Shown: positions 24,486-33,493 of the stretch, one piece after another | Numbering within the stretch: position 1 is the stretch's first letter | Layout of the letters: every line of letters starts with the position of its first letter | Assembly: GCA_902806205.1 (NCBI GenBank) | Contig: CADCVR010000081.1 | Location: 1-51,657, forward strand | Source: an uncultured Solirubrobacteraceae bacterium | GTDB lineage: Bacteria > Actinomycetota > Thermoleophilia > Solirubrobacterales > Solirubrobacteraceae | DNA length: 51,657 nucleotides | Direction of reading: 5' to 3' | Translations under genes and position numbers: made by a program | Notes under the pieces: generated by a model | What the model was told of the DNA's origin: nothing | Databases searched by the model: none | The model's input: the letters and a program-made list of their open reading frames with translations, nothing else

Positions 24486-27400
24486 ATGCGTGACTTCCTG
24501 CAAGCCACCCGGGAGCGCGTCGTCGTCTTCGACGGCGCGATGGGAGCGACCCTCGAGCAGTTCGACCTCTCGCTCGAGCAGGACTACCGCCTGCCCGGAC
24601 GCGCACACGAGGTATTGGTCCTCAACCGGCCCGACGTCATCGAGGGCGTTCACGCGTCGATGGTCGAGGCGGGTGCGGAGGTCGTGGAGACCGACACGTT
24701 CCAGGCCTCGCGCCTGAAGCTCGGCGAGTGGGGGCTGGCCGACCTCACGCTGGAGATCAACCTGAAGGCCGCCGAGCTCGCGCGCAGGGCCGTCGGCGAG
24801 CAGCGCTTCGTGGCCGGCTCGATCGGCCCGACGGGCTTCCTGCCCGCTTCCGAGGAGCCGTCACTCGGCCAGATCCGCTTCCGCGAGCTCGTCGAGGTCT
24901 TTCGGGAGCAGTCCCACGGGTTGCTGCTCGGCGGCGTGGACCTGCTCATCATCGAGACCGCCCAGGACATCCTCGAGGTCAAGGCCGCGATCTTCGGCGC
25001 CCGCGAGGCGTTCAAGCAGACGGGCCGCCCGGTGCCGATCCAGGCCTCGGTGTCCCTGCTGCCCAACGGCGGCAAGATGCTGCTGGGAACCGACATCGCC
25101 TCGGTCCTGACGACCCTGACCGCGCTCGAGGTCGATGTCATCGGCCTGAACTGCTCCACGGGCCCGGAGGACATGCGCGACGCGGTCCGCTACCTCGGCG
25201 AGCACGCGACCGTGCCCGTGCACTGCATCCCGAACGCCGGGCTGCCGCTGCAGGGCCCCGAGGGCGAGACGATCTTCCCGGAGGAGCCCGGCCCGCTCGC
25301 GGACGTGCTCGGCGACTTCGTCGACCGCTACGGCGTGTCGATCGTCGGCGGGTGCTGCGGCACCACCCCGGCCCACATCGCCGCGCTGGCCGAACGCGTG
25401 CGATCGGTCAAGGCCTTCGCGCCGCGCTGGCTGGAGCGCAGGCCACTTCCCTGGATCTCCTCGATGATCTCCGCGGGCCCGCTCGTGCAGGAGCCGCGCC
25501 CGACGATCGTCGGCGAGCGCGTCAACTCCCAGGGCTCGCGCAAGGCCAAGGAGATGCTGCTGGCCGACGACTACGACGGCCTGCTGCAGATCGCCGAGGA
25601 TCAGGTGGAGGGCGGAGCGCACGTGCTCGACCTCTGCGTCGCGCTCACGGAGCGCTCCGACGAGGCCGAGCAGATGCGTACCGTCGCCAAGAAGGTCGCG
25701 CTCTCGCAGCCCGTGCCGATCCAGATCGACTCGACCGAGCCCGACGTCCTGGCCGAGACGCTGGATCAGATCCCGGGTCGCGCCATCGTCAACTCGGTCA
25801 ACCTCGAGGCCGGCCGCGACAAGCTCGACCGCGTCGTGCCGATGGCCATCGAGCACGGAGCGGCCGTGATCGCGTTGACGATCGACGAGGTCGGGATGGC
25901 CAAGACGACCGAGCGCAAGGTCGAGATCGCCCGCCGCATCCACGACATCTGCGTCGGCGAGCACGGCTTGGACGCGGAGATGCTCATCTTCGACGTGCTC
26001 ACCTTCACGCTGACCACGGGCGACGAGGAGTGGCGCCCGTCCGCGGTCGAGACGATCAGAGGCATCCGCGACGTCAAGGCCGCGCTCCCGGGCGTGAAGA
26101 CCTCGCTGGGGGTCTCCAACGTGTCATTTGGTGTCGGACAACCGGCCCGCGCGGTGCTGAACTCCGTCTTCCTCTACCACTGCGTGGAGGCGGGGCTGGA
26201 TCTCGCGATGGTCAACCCGAACCACATCACGCCCTACTCGGAGATCCCCGAGGACGAGCGCGCGCTCGCCGACGACCTCGTGTACGACCGTCGGGAGGAT
26301 GCGTTGCAGCGGTTCATCGAGCACTTCGAGTCGCGCGGCGGCGAGGCCGAGGTCGAGAAGGCCGATCCCACCGCCGGGATGGAGCCCGAGGAGGCGCTGC
26401 ACTTCCACATCCTGCGGCGGCGCAAGGATGGCGTCGAGGACTGGATCGATCAGTCCGTCGCGAAGATCGGCGCGGTTCCCACGCTCAACGAGGTGCTGCT
26501 GCCCGCCATGAAGGAGGTCGGTGACAAGTTCGGCGCCGGCGAGCTCATCCTGCCCTTCGTGCTGCAGAGCGCGGAGGTGATGAAGAAGGCCGTCGCGCGC
26601 CTGGAGAACTACCTCGAGCGCACCGCCGACTACACCAAGGGCACCGTCGTCCTGGCCACGGTCTTCGGCGACGTGCACGACATCGGCAAGTCGCTGGTCA
26701 ACACGATCCTGTCCAACAACGGCTACACGGTGGTCGACCTCGGCAAGCAAGTCCCTGTCGGGACGATCCTCGACGCGGCCAAGGAGCACGACGCGACGGC
26801 CATCGGCCTGAGCGCGCTGCTCGTGTCCACCTCGAAGCAGATGCCGCTGGCGATCAAGGAGCTGCACGAGCAGAAGCTCGGATTCCCCGTGCTCATCGGC
26901 GGGGCCGCGATCAACCGCGATTTCGGCCTGCGCGTGCTCTTCCCCGACGGACGCGAGAGCGACGCCGTCTACGAGCCCGGGGTCTTCTACTGCAAGGACG
27001 CCTTCGAAGGGCTCGGGATCATGGACCGGCTGGTCGACGACGAAACGCGCGCAGAGCTCGTCACGGGCGTTCGCGATCGAGCGTTCAAGCTCCGCGACAA
27101 GGGTCCTGAGCCCGAGCTGGGAGACACGACCGACGCCTCGGTCCGCTCGAGCGCAGTCGCGGACAACCCGGTGCCCGAACCGCCGTTCTGGGGCGCGCGC
27201 GAGGTGCCTGTGAATCTCGATGAGGTATATCCCCATCTCGACACCCACGTGCTGTTCAAGCTTCACTGGGGCGGGCGCGGCGTCAAGGGCGAGGCCTGGC
27301 GCCGGCTTGTCGAGGGCACCGACGAGGAGGAGGGCTTCCTTCCCCGCCTGGAGCGCATGTGGCGCGAGCAGGACTACCTGCGCCCGCGGGCCAAGGTCGG

Positions 27401-28067
27401 CTACTTCCCGTGCAACGCGGACGGCAACGACCTCGTGCTCTTCGACCCCGAGGATCACGACGAGGAGATCGAGCGGCTGACGTTCCCGCGCCAACCCGGG
27501 CACGATCGCATCTGCATCACCGACTTCTACCGGCCGCTCTCGACCGGCGAGCGCGACGTGTGCATCCTCCAGGTCGTCACCGCGGGCGACCGGGTGACCG
27601 AGGTCATGGCCGCTCTGGAGCAGCAGGGGGAGTTCGCCGAGCAGCTCTACACGCACGGGCTCGGGGTGCAGACCGCGGAGGGCATGGCCGAGTGGATGCA
27701 CGCCCGCGTCCGCTCCGAACTCGACATCCCCCGCGGTCAGGGGCGGCGGTGGAGCTGGGGTTACCCGGCCTGTCCCGACCAGAGCGAGCACGAGAAGGTG
27801 TGGCGCCTGCTCGACGCGCCGTCGATCGGGATGCGCCTCTCGGGCGGGTACGCCGTCGAGCCCGAGCAGTCGACCGTCGCGATCCTCGCCCATCACCCGC
27901 AGGCCGTGTACTTCGGCATGAAATCCGGCTTCATCCCGAAGCGCGCGGTGTCCGACGAGCTGATCGCGGGGACCGAGCGCGACCCCCGCAAGCAGGCGCT
28001 CCCGCCCGAGAACTTCGCCGAGGGTGCCGACGTGGAGGCCGGGAGGGCCGAGGTCGCCGAGGTCTGA
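24486..28067 (+). CDS. metH: Cobalamin-dependent methionine synthase
   Basis: 1193 aa, transfers methyl from methyl-tetrahydrofolate to homocysteine. Domains in order: homocysteine-binding (1-310; zinc ligands Cys223 in GLNCSTG and Cys290-Cys291 in GGCCGTTPAH), pterin-binding (about 335-600; VGERVNSQGSRKAKEML, DVLTFTLTTGD), cobalamin cap and Rossmann domain (about 640-870; DVHDIGK with axial His731, SALLVSTSKQMPLAIKEL) and a reactivation domain (about 900-1160; RRWSWGYPACPDQSEH). All four modules are intact, so self-reactivation with AdoMet is expected. A -10 box 6 bases before the ATG suggests a leaderless mRNA. No B12-riboswitch box is visible upstream. Confidence 0.96.
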   Translation: MRDFLQATRERVVVFDGAMGATLEQFDLSLEQDYRLPGRAHEVLVLNRPDVIEGVHASMVEAGAEVVETDTFQASRLKLGEWGLADLTLEINLKAAELARRAVGEQRFVAGSIGPTGFLPASEEPSLGQIRFRELVEVFREQSHGLLLGGVDLLIIETAQDILEVKAAIFGAREAFKQTGRPVPIQASVSLLPNGGKMLLGTDIASVLTTLTALEVDVIGLNCSTGPEDMRDAVRYLGEHATVPVHCIPNAGLPLQGPEGETIFPEEPGPLADVLGDFVDRYGVSIVGGCCGTTPAHIAALAERVRSVKAFAPRWLERRPLPWISSMISAGPLVQEPRPTIVGERVNSQGSRKAKEMLLADDYDGLLQIAEDQVEGGAHVLDLCVALTERSDEAEQMRTVAKKVALSQPVPIQIDSTEPDVLAETLDQIPGRAIVNSVNLEAGRDKLDRVVPMAIEHGAAVIALTIDEVGMAKTTERKVEIARRIHDICVGEHGLDAEMLIFDVLTFTLTTGDEEWRPSAVETIRGIRDVKAALPGVKTSLGVSNVSFGVGQPARAVLNSVFLYHCVEAGLDLAMVNPNHITPYSEIPEDERALADDLVYDRREDALQRFIEHFESRGGEAEVEKADPTAGMEPEEALHFHILRRRKDGVEDWIDQSVAKIGAVPTLNEVLLPAMKEVGDKFGAGELILPFVLQSAEVMKKAVARLENYLERTADYTKGTVVLATVFGDVHDIGKSLVNTILSNNGYTVVDLGKQVPVGTILDAAKEHDATAIGLSALLVSTSKQMPLAIKELHEQKLGFPVLIGGAAINRDFGLRVLFPDGRESDAVYEPGVFYCKDAFEGLGIMDRLVDDETRAELVTGVRDRAFKLRDKGPEPELGDTTDASVRSSAVADNPVPEPPFWGAREVPVNLDEVYPHLDTHVLFKLHWGGRGVKGEAWRRLVEGTDEEEGFLPRLERMWREQDYLRPRAKVGYFPCNADGNDLVLFDPEDHDEEIERLTFPRQPGHDRICITDFYRPLSTGERDVCILQVVTAGDRVTEVMAALEQQGEFAEQLYTHGLGVQTAEGMAEWMHARVRSELDIPRGQGRRWSWGYPACPDQSEHEKVWRLLDAPSIGMRLSGGYAVEPEQSTVAILAHHPQAVYFGMKSGFIPKRAVSDELIAGTERDPRKQALPPENFAEGADVEAGRAEVAEV

Positions 28068-28117
28068 GCCTCGATCACCGATTGCCGCGGCCGAGCGCCG
28101 CGACGACGGCGCGGTGA

Positions 28118-28136
28118 GCCGCAGCTGGCCTGCGGC
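28118..28136. terminator. Hairpin between metH and the GIY-YIG gene
   Basis: GCCGCAG (28118-28124) and CTGCGGC (28130-28136) with a 5-base loop, placed between the convergent stop codons. Probable shared terminator. Confidence 0.55.
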
Positions 28137-28160
28137 CACCTCGTCGGGTTCCCGTGAGCG

Positions 28161-28463
28161 TCACCCCTCCGCACGCTCGCACCGGTTGACCGCCCGCTCC
28201 GCCGCCGCGATCGACGCGGCGTGCGCCACGAGCGCGAGCTTGTCCGCCCGCGGGAGGCGCTTGATGCGCAGCTCCTCCTTCATCGCGCTCGAGCGGTCGG
28301 CCTGCGGCAGGGCGAGCGCGAGCGCTACAGGCAGGCGGGAGCGCGTGTAGCGCGAGGCGGTGCCGCCCGCGTGGGCGGCCAGGCGCTTCGGGAGGTCGTT
28401 CGTCCAGCCCGTGTACAGCGAGCCGTCCGCGCAGCGCAAAAGATAGACCCAGGCGTCGGCCAT
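28161..28463 (-). CDS. GIY-YIG nuclease-fold protein (YhbQ/UPF0213-like)
   Basis: 100 aa, a stand-alone GIY-YIG domain: WVYLLRCADGSLYTGWTNDL at residues 5-24 contains the paired tyrosines (GIY as VYL, YIG as YTG), followed by the conserved Arg of RLAAH and a Glu (KEELRIK) in the expected metal-binding helix. Family members are small, of unclear cell role, and related to the UvrC N-terminal nuclease. The ATG at 28463 lies 10 bases after TAGGCT, and that box forms the edge of the inverted-repeat element at 28476-28600. Confidence 0.85.
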   Translation of the reverse strand: MADAWVYLLRCADGSLYTGWTNDLPKRLAAHAGGTASRYTRSRLPVALALALPQADRSSAMKEELRIKRLPRADKLALVAHAASIAAAERAVNRCERAEG

Positions 28464-28475
28464 CGCTCCGCAGAG

Positions 28476-28600
28476 CCTAGGAGACTGTTGACGTGATTCC
28501 ACGGATCCGATGCGCCGCTCAAACCATTTCGGCTGGCACCTGACACGAACCCGATCGGTTGCCGATCGGGTGCCGCGGTTCGCGGTGGCGTCAGGCGCGC
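28476..28600. repeat. Inverted-repeat element, copy B (half element)
   Basis: It begins with CCTAGGAGACTGTTGA (28476-28491), the same 16 bases as copy A, then continues like copy C: GTGATTCCACGGAT (28493-28506) and TTTCGGCTGGCACCTGACAC (28527-28546), the latter identical to the complement of 40086-40105. The centre is a perfect palindrome CCCGATCGG-TTG-CCGATCGGG (28550-28570). The second half is short and merges into the end of the glycosyltransferase gene, so this copy looks truncated. Confidence 0.65.
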
Positions 28601-30903
28601 TGCGCCTGTCCCCCATCGGGCAGCGGCGGCAGCTCCACGGGCGCGTAGTGCATCGTGCGCAGGCGCACGTCCTGCCAGCTCAGGCCTTCCTTGACGAGCG
28701 CCGGAGCGCCCATGAGCACCGCCGTGGCGATCTCGACGACCTGGAGGACGATGCCGTAGCCCAGCGCGTCGGCGCTCGAGACGCCGTAGGCGCCCGAGAG
28801 GACCGCGACGCACGCGGCTTGGAAGACGCCGAGGTTCGACGGCGTGGCGGGGAGCACCGCGGTGACGTTGACGGCGAAGAGCACCGCGGCAGCCGCACCG
28901 AGGCCCGCGGTCTGGTCCACGCCGAAGGCGACGAGCAGCACGTAGCACGACAGCCACTGCAGGAACCAGGCGAAGAGCTGGGCAGCGGTCGCGGTGGCCC
29001 CGAGGCGGGGCCGCTTGAAGACGGTGAGGCCCGCACGGACCTGACTCAGGGCGGCGCGGGCGGAGCGCACCCAGCGCCCTGGCCGGGAGCCGCGCAGCAC
29101 GGCGGGCGCCGCGACGACGAGCGCCAGCACCGCGATCGGCGCGGCGGCGAACAGCACGAGCGACGAGTGGCGCCCGTCGAAGTAGCTCGACGTCGCGAAC
29201 ATCGTCATGCCGAGAATCAGCAGGGCGAGGATGTTCAGCAGCGTCTGGGAGGCCAGGGTGCCGAGCACCACGGGGAGCGTCTCGCGCGGGCGGCCCACGC
29301 GCCGCGCGACGATCATCGCGCGCGCGGGCTCGCCGAGGCGCGCCGGAAGCGTCGCGGACATGAGCACGCCGATCGTCGTGCCCTGGAAGGCGTCGCGGCG
29401 CTTGACCCCGGCGTCGGGCAGGGCGGCGCGCAGGATCGCGTGCCAGGCGATCGCGCGGACCGCCATCGCCGCGCACATGATCCCGAGCGCGAGCAGCACC
29501 CACGACGGGCTGGAGGTGACGAGCGACTTCGTGATCTGGTCGACGCCGATGCGGTTGAGGGCGACGACGGAGCCGGCCGTCGCCCCCGCGCCGGCCAGGA
29601 CGAGCGCGACCTTGCGGGCCAGCGCGCGGCGCGGGTGGCTGCCGGGCAGCGCCGGCTCCAGCGAGGCGAGGCGGACGGGCGGACGCCGCGGCTCGAGGTC
29701 GGCCGGCAGGGCGCCGATGCGCACCGCCAGACGGCGCGGCGCGGTCGCGGCTTCTCCGACGGCGAGCGCGCGCTCGTAGGTGTCGAGAACCTCACGGGCC
29801 ACCGTCGGCCAGGCGAACGCCTGGGCGCTGAGCGCGGCCTGGCGGCCCATCGCAAGGTGCCGGTCGGGGCGCAGCGCCACGTCGCGCAGCGTCTCGGCCA
29901 GGGCCGTCGCGTCCGCGCGACCGACGAGCAGGCCGTCCGTGCCGTGACGGACCACGTCGCGGTAGCCCGCGATGTCGCTGGCCACGACGGGCGTCCCCGC
30001 GGCGAAGGCCTCCGTCAGGACCATCCCGAAGCTCTCCCCGCCGAGCGACGGGGCGCACAGGAGGTCGGCCCGGCGCAGCTCTGCGAGCTTCGTCGCGTCG
30101 TCGACGCGCCCCAGCGCGCGTACGCCCTCGGGGTTCTCGAGCACCGCGGCGACGTCTTCGGGCGTGGCGCCGATCAGGGTGAGTGTGGCGGGCACCTGGC
30201 TGCGCAGCGCCTCGAAGGCGCGCAGCAGGACCGGCAGGCCTTTGCGCTCGACGGCCTGGCCCACGAACACCAGGCGCAGTGTCGGGTCGGCCGGGTCGCG
30301 CCGCGGACGCAGGGCGAGCACCTGCTCGGGGGAGCCCGCGACGTCCACGCCGTTGGGGATCACGCGGTAGTGGCCGCCGTAGAAGCGCTTCCCGGTCCAT
30401 GCCGCGGCCTCGGAGACGGCGATGCGTGCCTTGAGGTGGTTCAAGCGCCGGCGGGCCCCCATCGCCACCGCGAGGTTGTTGGAGAACCGGCTCTCCGAAT
30501 AACAGTGGAAGGTGCCGACGAGCGGGGCCGGGCTCGAGGCCAGGACGTCCCACCCGATGACCGGCGCGACGGGCTCGTGGACGTGGACGACGTCGAAGCG
30601 CTCGGCCGCCAGGGCACGCCGCAGCTCTGACAGCGGCGCGGCCGGCGGGGCGCAGTTCGACACCGCGCCGTTGGCCGGGAAGCCGACCGTCCGCCCGAGC
30701 GGGCGCAGGTAGTCCGGCGCCTGCCGCGGCTCGGGGGCGTGGCCGTGATGCATCCGGGCCGCCCGGCGATCGGGCGGGTCGAAGGGCGCGAGGACCCGCA
30801 CGTCGTGGCCGGTGCGCAGGAACTCCTGGGCGAGGGCCTCGATGTGCCGGGTCACCCCCCCGGGGTACGTCCAGGAGTATGGGGAGACGAGCGCGATGCG
30901 CAC
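28591..30903 (-). CDS. GT4 glycosyltransferase fused to AglD/MprF-like flippase domain
   Basis: 770 aa fusion. Residues 1-385: PimA-like GT-B glycosyltransferase (RIALVSPYSWTYPGGVTRHI, VIPNGVDV, LVFVGQAVERKGLPVLLRAF, APSLGGESFGMVLTEAFAAG with the donor-binding Glu pair). Residues about 430-745: eight or so membrane spans of the LPG-synthase-TM/UPF0104 family (KVALVLAGAGATAGSVVAL, VLMSATLPARLGEPARAMIV, VTAVLPATPSNLGVFQAA). The combination suggests mannosylation of a lipid at the membrane followed by its flipping or protection. The GTG at 30903 lies 8 bases after TAGAGT. Divergent from hemQ. Copy B of the hairpin repeat overlaps its 3' end. Confidence 0.87.
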   Translation of the reverse strand: MRIALVSPYSWTYPGGVTRHIEALAQEFLRTGHDVRVLAPFDPPDRRAARMHHGHAPEPRQAPDYLRPLGRTVGFPANGAVSNCAPPAAPLSELRRALAAERFDVVHVHEPVAPVIGWDVLASSPAPLVGTFHCYSESRFSNNLAVAMGARRRLNHLKARIAVSEAAAWTGKRFYGGHYRVIPNGVDVAGSPEQVLALRPRRDPADPTLRLVFVGQAVERKGLPVLLRAFEALRSQVPATLTLIGATPEDVAAVLENPEGVRALGRVDDATKLAELRRADLLCAPSLGGESFGMVLTEAFAAGTPVVASDIAGYRDVVRHGTDGLLVGRADATALAETLRDVALRPDRHLAMGRQAALSAQAFAWPTVAREVLDTYERALAVGEAATAPRRLAVRIGALPADLEPRRPPVRLASLEPALPGSHPRRALARKVALVLAGAGATAGSVVALNRIGVDQITKSLVTSSPSWVLLALGIMCAAMAVRAIAWHAILRAALPDAGVKRRDAFQGTTIGVLMSATLPARLGEPARAMIVARRVGRPRETLPVVLGTLASQTLLNILALLILGMTMFATSSYFDGRHSSLVLFAAAPIAVLALVVAAPAVLRGSRPGRWVRSARAALSQVRAGLTVFKRPRLGATATAAQLFAWFLQWLSCYVLLVAFGVDQTAGLGAAAAVLFAVNVTAVLPATPSNLGVFQAACVAVLSGAYGVSSADALGYGIVLQVVEIATAVLMGAPALVKEGLSWQDVRLRTMHYAPVELPPLPDGGQAQRA

Positions 30904-31021
30904 AGCGGAGAACTCTACCCGTCGGTCCCGGAGAGGTTTCGTGCTGATCACCTGGCGCGGGCGCGCCGAGGGACGTTCCCCGCGCGCCCAGCGGCTCACA
31001 GGGCCTAGCATCTTCGGGGTC

Positions 31022-31726
31022 GTGTCCGAGATCGAGCGCCGCCACTTCGTCAAGTACACCTTCCTGAAGGTCGATCCGGCGTGGCGCAGGCTTCCCGCCG
31101 AGCAGCGCGCCCAGGACAAGCTCGAGTTCCTGGCGGCTTGTGAGGACTTCGGCACCGATCACCTCCTGCAGAGCTTCTCGCTCGTCGGCACGCGCGGCGA
31201 CTGCGACCTCATGCTCGTCGCCGAGACGGAGAACCTCGATCGCATCCACGAGTTCCACGTCGTGCTCGCCCAGGCCGGGCTCATGAAGTGGTGCGCCGAG
31301 CCGTACTCGTTCCTCGGGATGCGCAAGTCGAGCGAGTACTCCGACGAGCAGCGCACGGTCGCCCGCCCGTTCAAGGGCAGGTACCTCTTCGTCTACCCCT
31401 TCGTCAAGACGCGCGCGTGGTACGCGCTGGCAGCCGCGGAGCGCTGGAAGATCATGCAGGGACACATCACGATGGGCCGCGAGTACCCGCAGGTGGACAA
31501 CCACACGACGTACTCCTTCGGCCTGGACGACCAGGAGTTCGTCGTCGCGTTCGACACCGACGACATCGCCGCGTTCCTCGACCTGGTGCAGCGGCTGCGA
31601 ACCACGGAGGCCTCGTCCTACACGCTCCGCGACACCCCGAGCTTCACCTGCCTGCGGACCTCCGTCGAGCGCGCGGTCAACGCGCTCGACGGCGAGGCCC
31701 TCAGCCTTGACGCGCTGCCGGGCTGA
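31022..31726 (+). CDS. hemQ: HemQ-type coproheme decarboxylase (chlorite dismutase family)
   Basis: 234 aa, last step of the coproporphyrin-dependent haem pathway of Gram-positive bacteria: coproheme to haem b, using peroxide. Conserved core seen: GTRGDCDLMLVAETENLDRI, RYLFVYPFVKTRAWYAL with catalytic Tyr125, and IMQGHITMGREYP with proximal His148. The active-site Arg of true chlorite dismutases does not appear, consistent with HemQ. The GTG at 31022 lies 10 bases after TAGCAT and gives the usual N-terminus (EIERRHFVKYTFLKVDP). No other haem genes are nearby. Confidence 0.92.
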   Translation: MSEIERRHFVKYTFLKVDPAWRRLPAEQRAQDKLEFLAACEDFGTDHLLQSFSLVGTRGDCDLMLVAETENLDRIHEFHVVLAQAGLMKWCAEPYSFLGMRKSSEYSDEQRTVARPFKGRYLFVYPFVKTRAWYALAAAERWKIMQGHITMGREYPQVDNHTTYSFGLDDQEFVVAFDTDDIAAFLDLVQRLRTTEASSYTLRDTPSFTCLRTSVERAVNALDGEALSLDALPG

Positions 31727-31750
31727 GGTCTGCCTCCACGCGGTCGCGGC

Positions 31751-33046
31751 CTACGGCGCGCCGCAGCCCGCCGGGCGCGGCGGCGCCGCGTCGCCGCGGG
31801 CGTCGGCCCAGGCCTGCCACAGGCGGTGGGTCGGGTAGAGGGCCCGGAGGCGGGTGTCGGCGAGGCCGACGGGGTAGACGGCGTCCTCGCGGAAGGTGTA
31901 CTGGAAGACGGCCTCCACCTTCGGGTCGGCGGCCCAGCGCTCGAGGCGCGCGGCCTGCGCGGCGCACTGGCGCGCGAGGTCGGGGGCGCGCGTCGGGCGC
32001 GGGTCGCCGGCGCGATCGCCGCCGACGCCCGTCTCGGTCACCCACACCGGCAGCCCCGCGGTGCACGGCCGGGCGGCCAGGGCGGCCTCGGCCTCGGCGA
32101 CCGCGTCGCGGGCGAACGGCGCCTCGGGCTCGTCGGCCGGCGAGGCGTACTCGTGTTGGCTCCACGCGCTCGCGGCGCACGCGACCTCCTCGGTGAGCGC
32201 GCGGATGAACTCCCCCACCCCTGTGCTCAGCGCACGCGGCCTGCGGACGCCTGCGAGCTCGCCGAGCACGAGCTTGGCCCCGGAGCCCGCGAGCTCCTCG
32301 CGCGCGGCACTCACGAGGCGGCCGTAGACCGCGGGAGCCAGCGTGGGCGCCCCGGAGGAGCACGCCGCCCGCTGCGGAGAGATGAACGCCGGGTGGTTCG
32401 GCTCGTTCCACGGGCTCCACCAGCGCAGCGGCACCCCGACCTCCTCGCCGAGAGCCCGTAGCCGGCGGACGAGGGCGCGGTACCCGGCCAGGCCCGCCTC
32501 GGAGATCGCGCGGGCGCGCGGCTGGGTCCGAGGCCGCTCGCAACCCTGCGCCGGCGCCGCGGCCCACCCGGGAACGCCGTGGATCGCCACCATGACCTCC
32601 CACCCGCCGCCGGCGGCGCGCCGTGCCTCGCGGACGGCCTCGAGGTTCCCCCGGAGCCCCGCGTACGCGGCGCAGGGCGCCAGGCCGCGCCCGCATCCGT
32701 CCTGACCGAGGCTTAGGTCGGCGGACGCGCCGGGCTCGGGCTGAAGCTTGGACCAGTCGACCACGAGCCGGTAGCGGTCGGGCCGCAGGGTCGCCAGCGC
32801 GTCGCGGAAGGCGCCGAAGGCGCGCGGCGCGGGGCCGGGCGCGAGGAGGTGCACGTTGGCCTCCGACAACCCGAGCTGCAGCGGGCGCCCGGCGGCGGCG
32901 GGAGGCGTTGCGCGCTGGGCGCCGGTCGGGCCAGAGGCCCCGGGCGAGCCGACAGGCGGCACCCCGACGGGCGGCACGCGCTTCTCCGCGCACCCGGCGA
33001 GGAGCAGGGCAACCCCCGCGCAGAGCAGCAGGCGGGGCGCGGTCAT
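31751..33046 (-). CDS. Glycoside hydrolase-like lipoprotein (clan A fold)
   Basis: 431 aa. A signal with lipobox LLAGC (Cys19) is followed by a Pro/Gly linker and a TIM-barrel-like domain from about 55. Two acidic sites match clan-A glycosidases: WWSPWNEPNHP (Glu215, acid/base) and VWVTETGVG (Glu339, nucleophile). Cys pairs suggest an exported, disulfide-bonded protein. The exact GH family (GH5- or GH39-like) is not clear. It starts 22 bases after the erpA stop on the same strand and could be read through from it, though function gives no link. Confidence 0.78.
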   Translation of the reverse strand: MTAPRLLLCAGVALLLAGCAEKRVPPVGVPPVGSPGASGPTGAQRATPPAAAGRPLQLGLSEANVHLLAPGPAPRAFGAFRDALATLRPDRYRLVVDWSKLQPEPGASADLSLGQDGCGRGLAPCAAYAGLRGNLEAVREARRAAGGGWEVMVAIHGVPGWAAAPAQGCERPRTQPRARAISEAGLAGYRALVRRLRALGEEVGVPLRWWSPWNEPNHPAFISPQRAACSSGAPTLAPAVYGRLVSAAREELAGSGAKLVLGELAGVRRPRALSTGVGEFIRALTEEVACAASAWSQHEYASPADEPEAPFARDAVAEAEAALAARPCTAGLPVWVTETGVGGDRAGDPRPTRAPDLARQCAAQAARLERWAADPKVEAVFQYTFREDAVYPVGLADTRLRALYPTHRLWQAWADARGDAAPPRPAGCGAP

Positions 33047-33068
33047 CGACCCCGGCTGCGGGAGGAAG

Positions 33069-33455
33069 TTAGACCGCCGAGACCTCTTCCTCGTCCGCGA
33101 CGCGGAACGAGGAGCCGCAACCGCAGGCGGCCACGACGTTCGGGTTGACGACCTGGAAGCCGGCGCCCTGGAGCGACTCGACGTACTCGATCGTGGATCC
33201 GTCGACGTACGCGAGGCTCTGGGCGTCGACCAGGAGCTTCAGCCCGTGGTCGGTGAAGACCACGTCGCCGTCGCGCTGCTCGTCGAACGCGAGCTGGTAC
33301 TGAAAGCCAGAGCAGCCTCCGCCGCGCACCCCGACCCGGAGGCCGGCGGTCTCGGCGTCAGAGCCCTGAGTCGCGAGGAAGTCGCGGACCTTGATCGCCG
33401 AGTCCTCGGTGAAGACGATGCCCTTGGCGTGGAGAGTGACTTGTGTCGAGCTCAT
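33069..33455 (-). CDS. erpA: Iron-sulfur cluster insertion protein ErpA (A-type carrier)
   Basis: 128 aa A-type carrier that hands Fe-S clusters to target enzymes. The three cluster cysteines are present: Cys48 in RGGGCSGFQYQL, Cys111 and Cys113 in AACGCGSSF. YVDGSTIEYVESLQGAGFQVVNPN is the typical C-terminal half. A 10-residue N-terminal extension precedes the usual FTEDSAIKVRDFL start. Divergent from bolA with only 38 bases between start codons; TACACT lies 9 bases before the ATG. The bolA-glutaredoxin pair across the divergent promoter works in the same pathway. Confidence 0.95.
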   Translation of the reverse strand: MSSTQVTLHAKGIVFTEDSAIKVRDFLATQGSDAETAGLRVGVRGGGCSGFQYQLAFDEQRDGDVVFTDHGLKLLVDAQSLAYVDGSTIEYVESLQGAGFQVVNPNVVAACGCGSSFRVADEEEVSAV

Positions 33456-33464
33456 GCTTCACTA

Positions 33465-33484
33465 AGTGTAGCGCCCGCTACCCT
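33465..33484. promoter_or_regulatory. Overlapping divergent promoters of erpA and bolA
   Basis: The minus-strand -10 TACACT (33470-33465) and plus-strand -10 TACCCT (33479-33484) are 8 bases apart, so the -35 region of each must extend over the other and into the opposing coding region. Each -10 is 9 bases before its ATG. Both units could be switched together by one regulator. Confidence 0.5.
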
Positions 33485-33493
33485 GGCCACACG

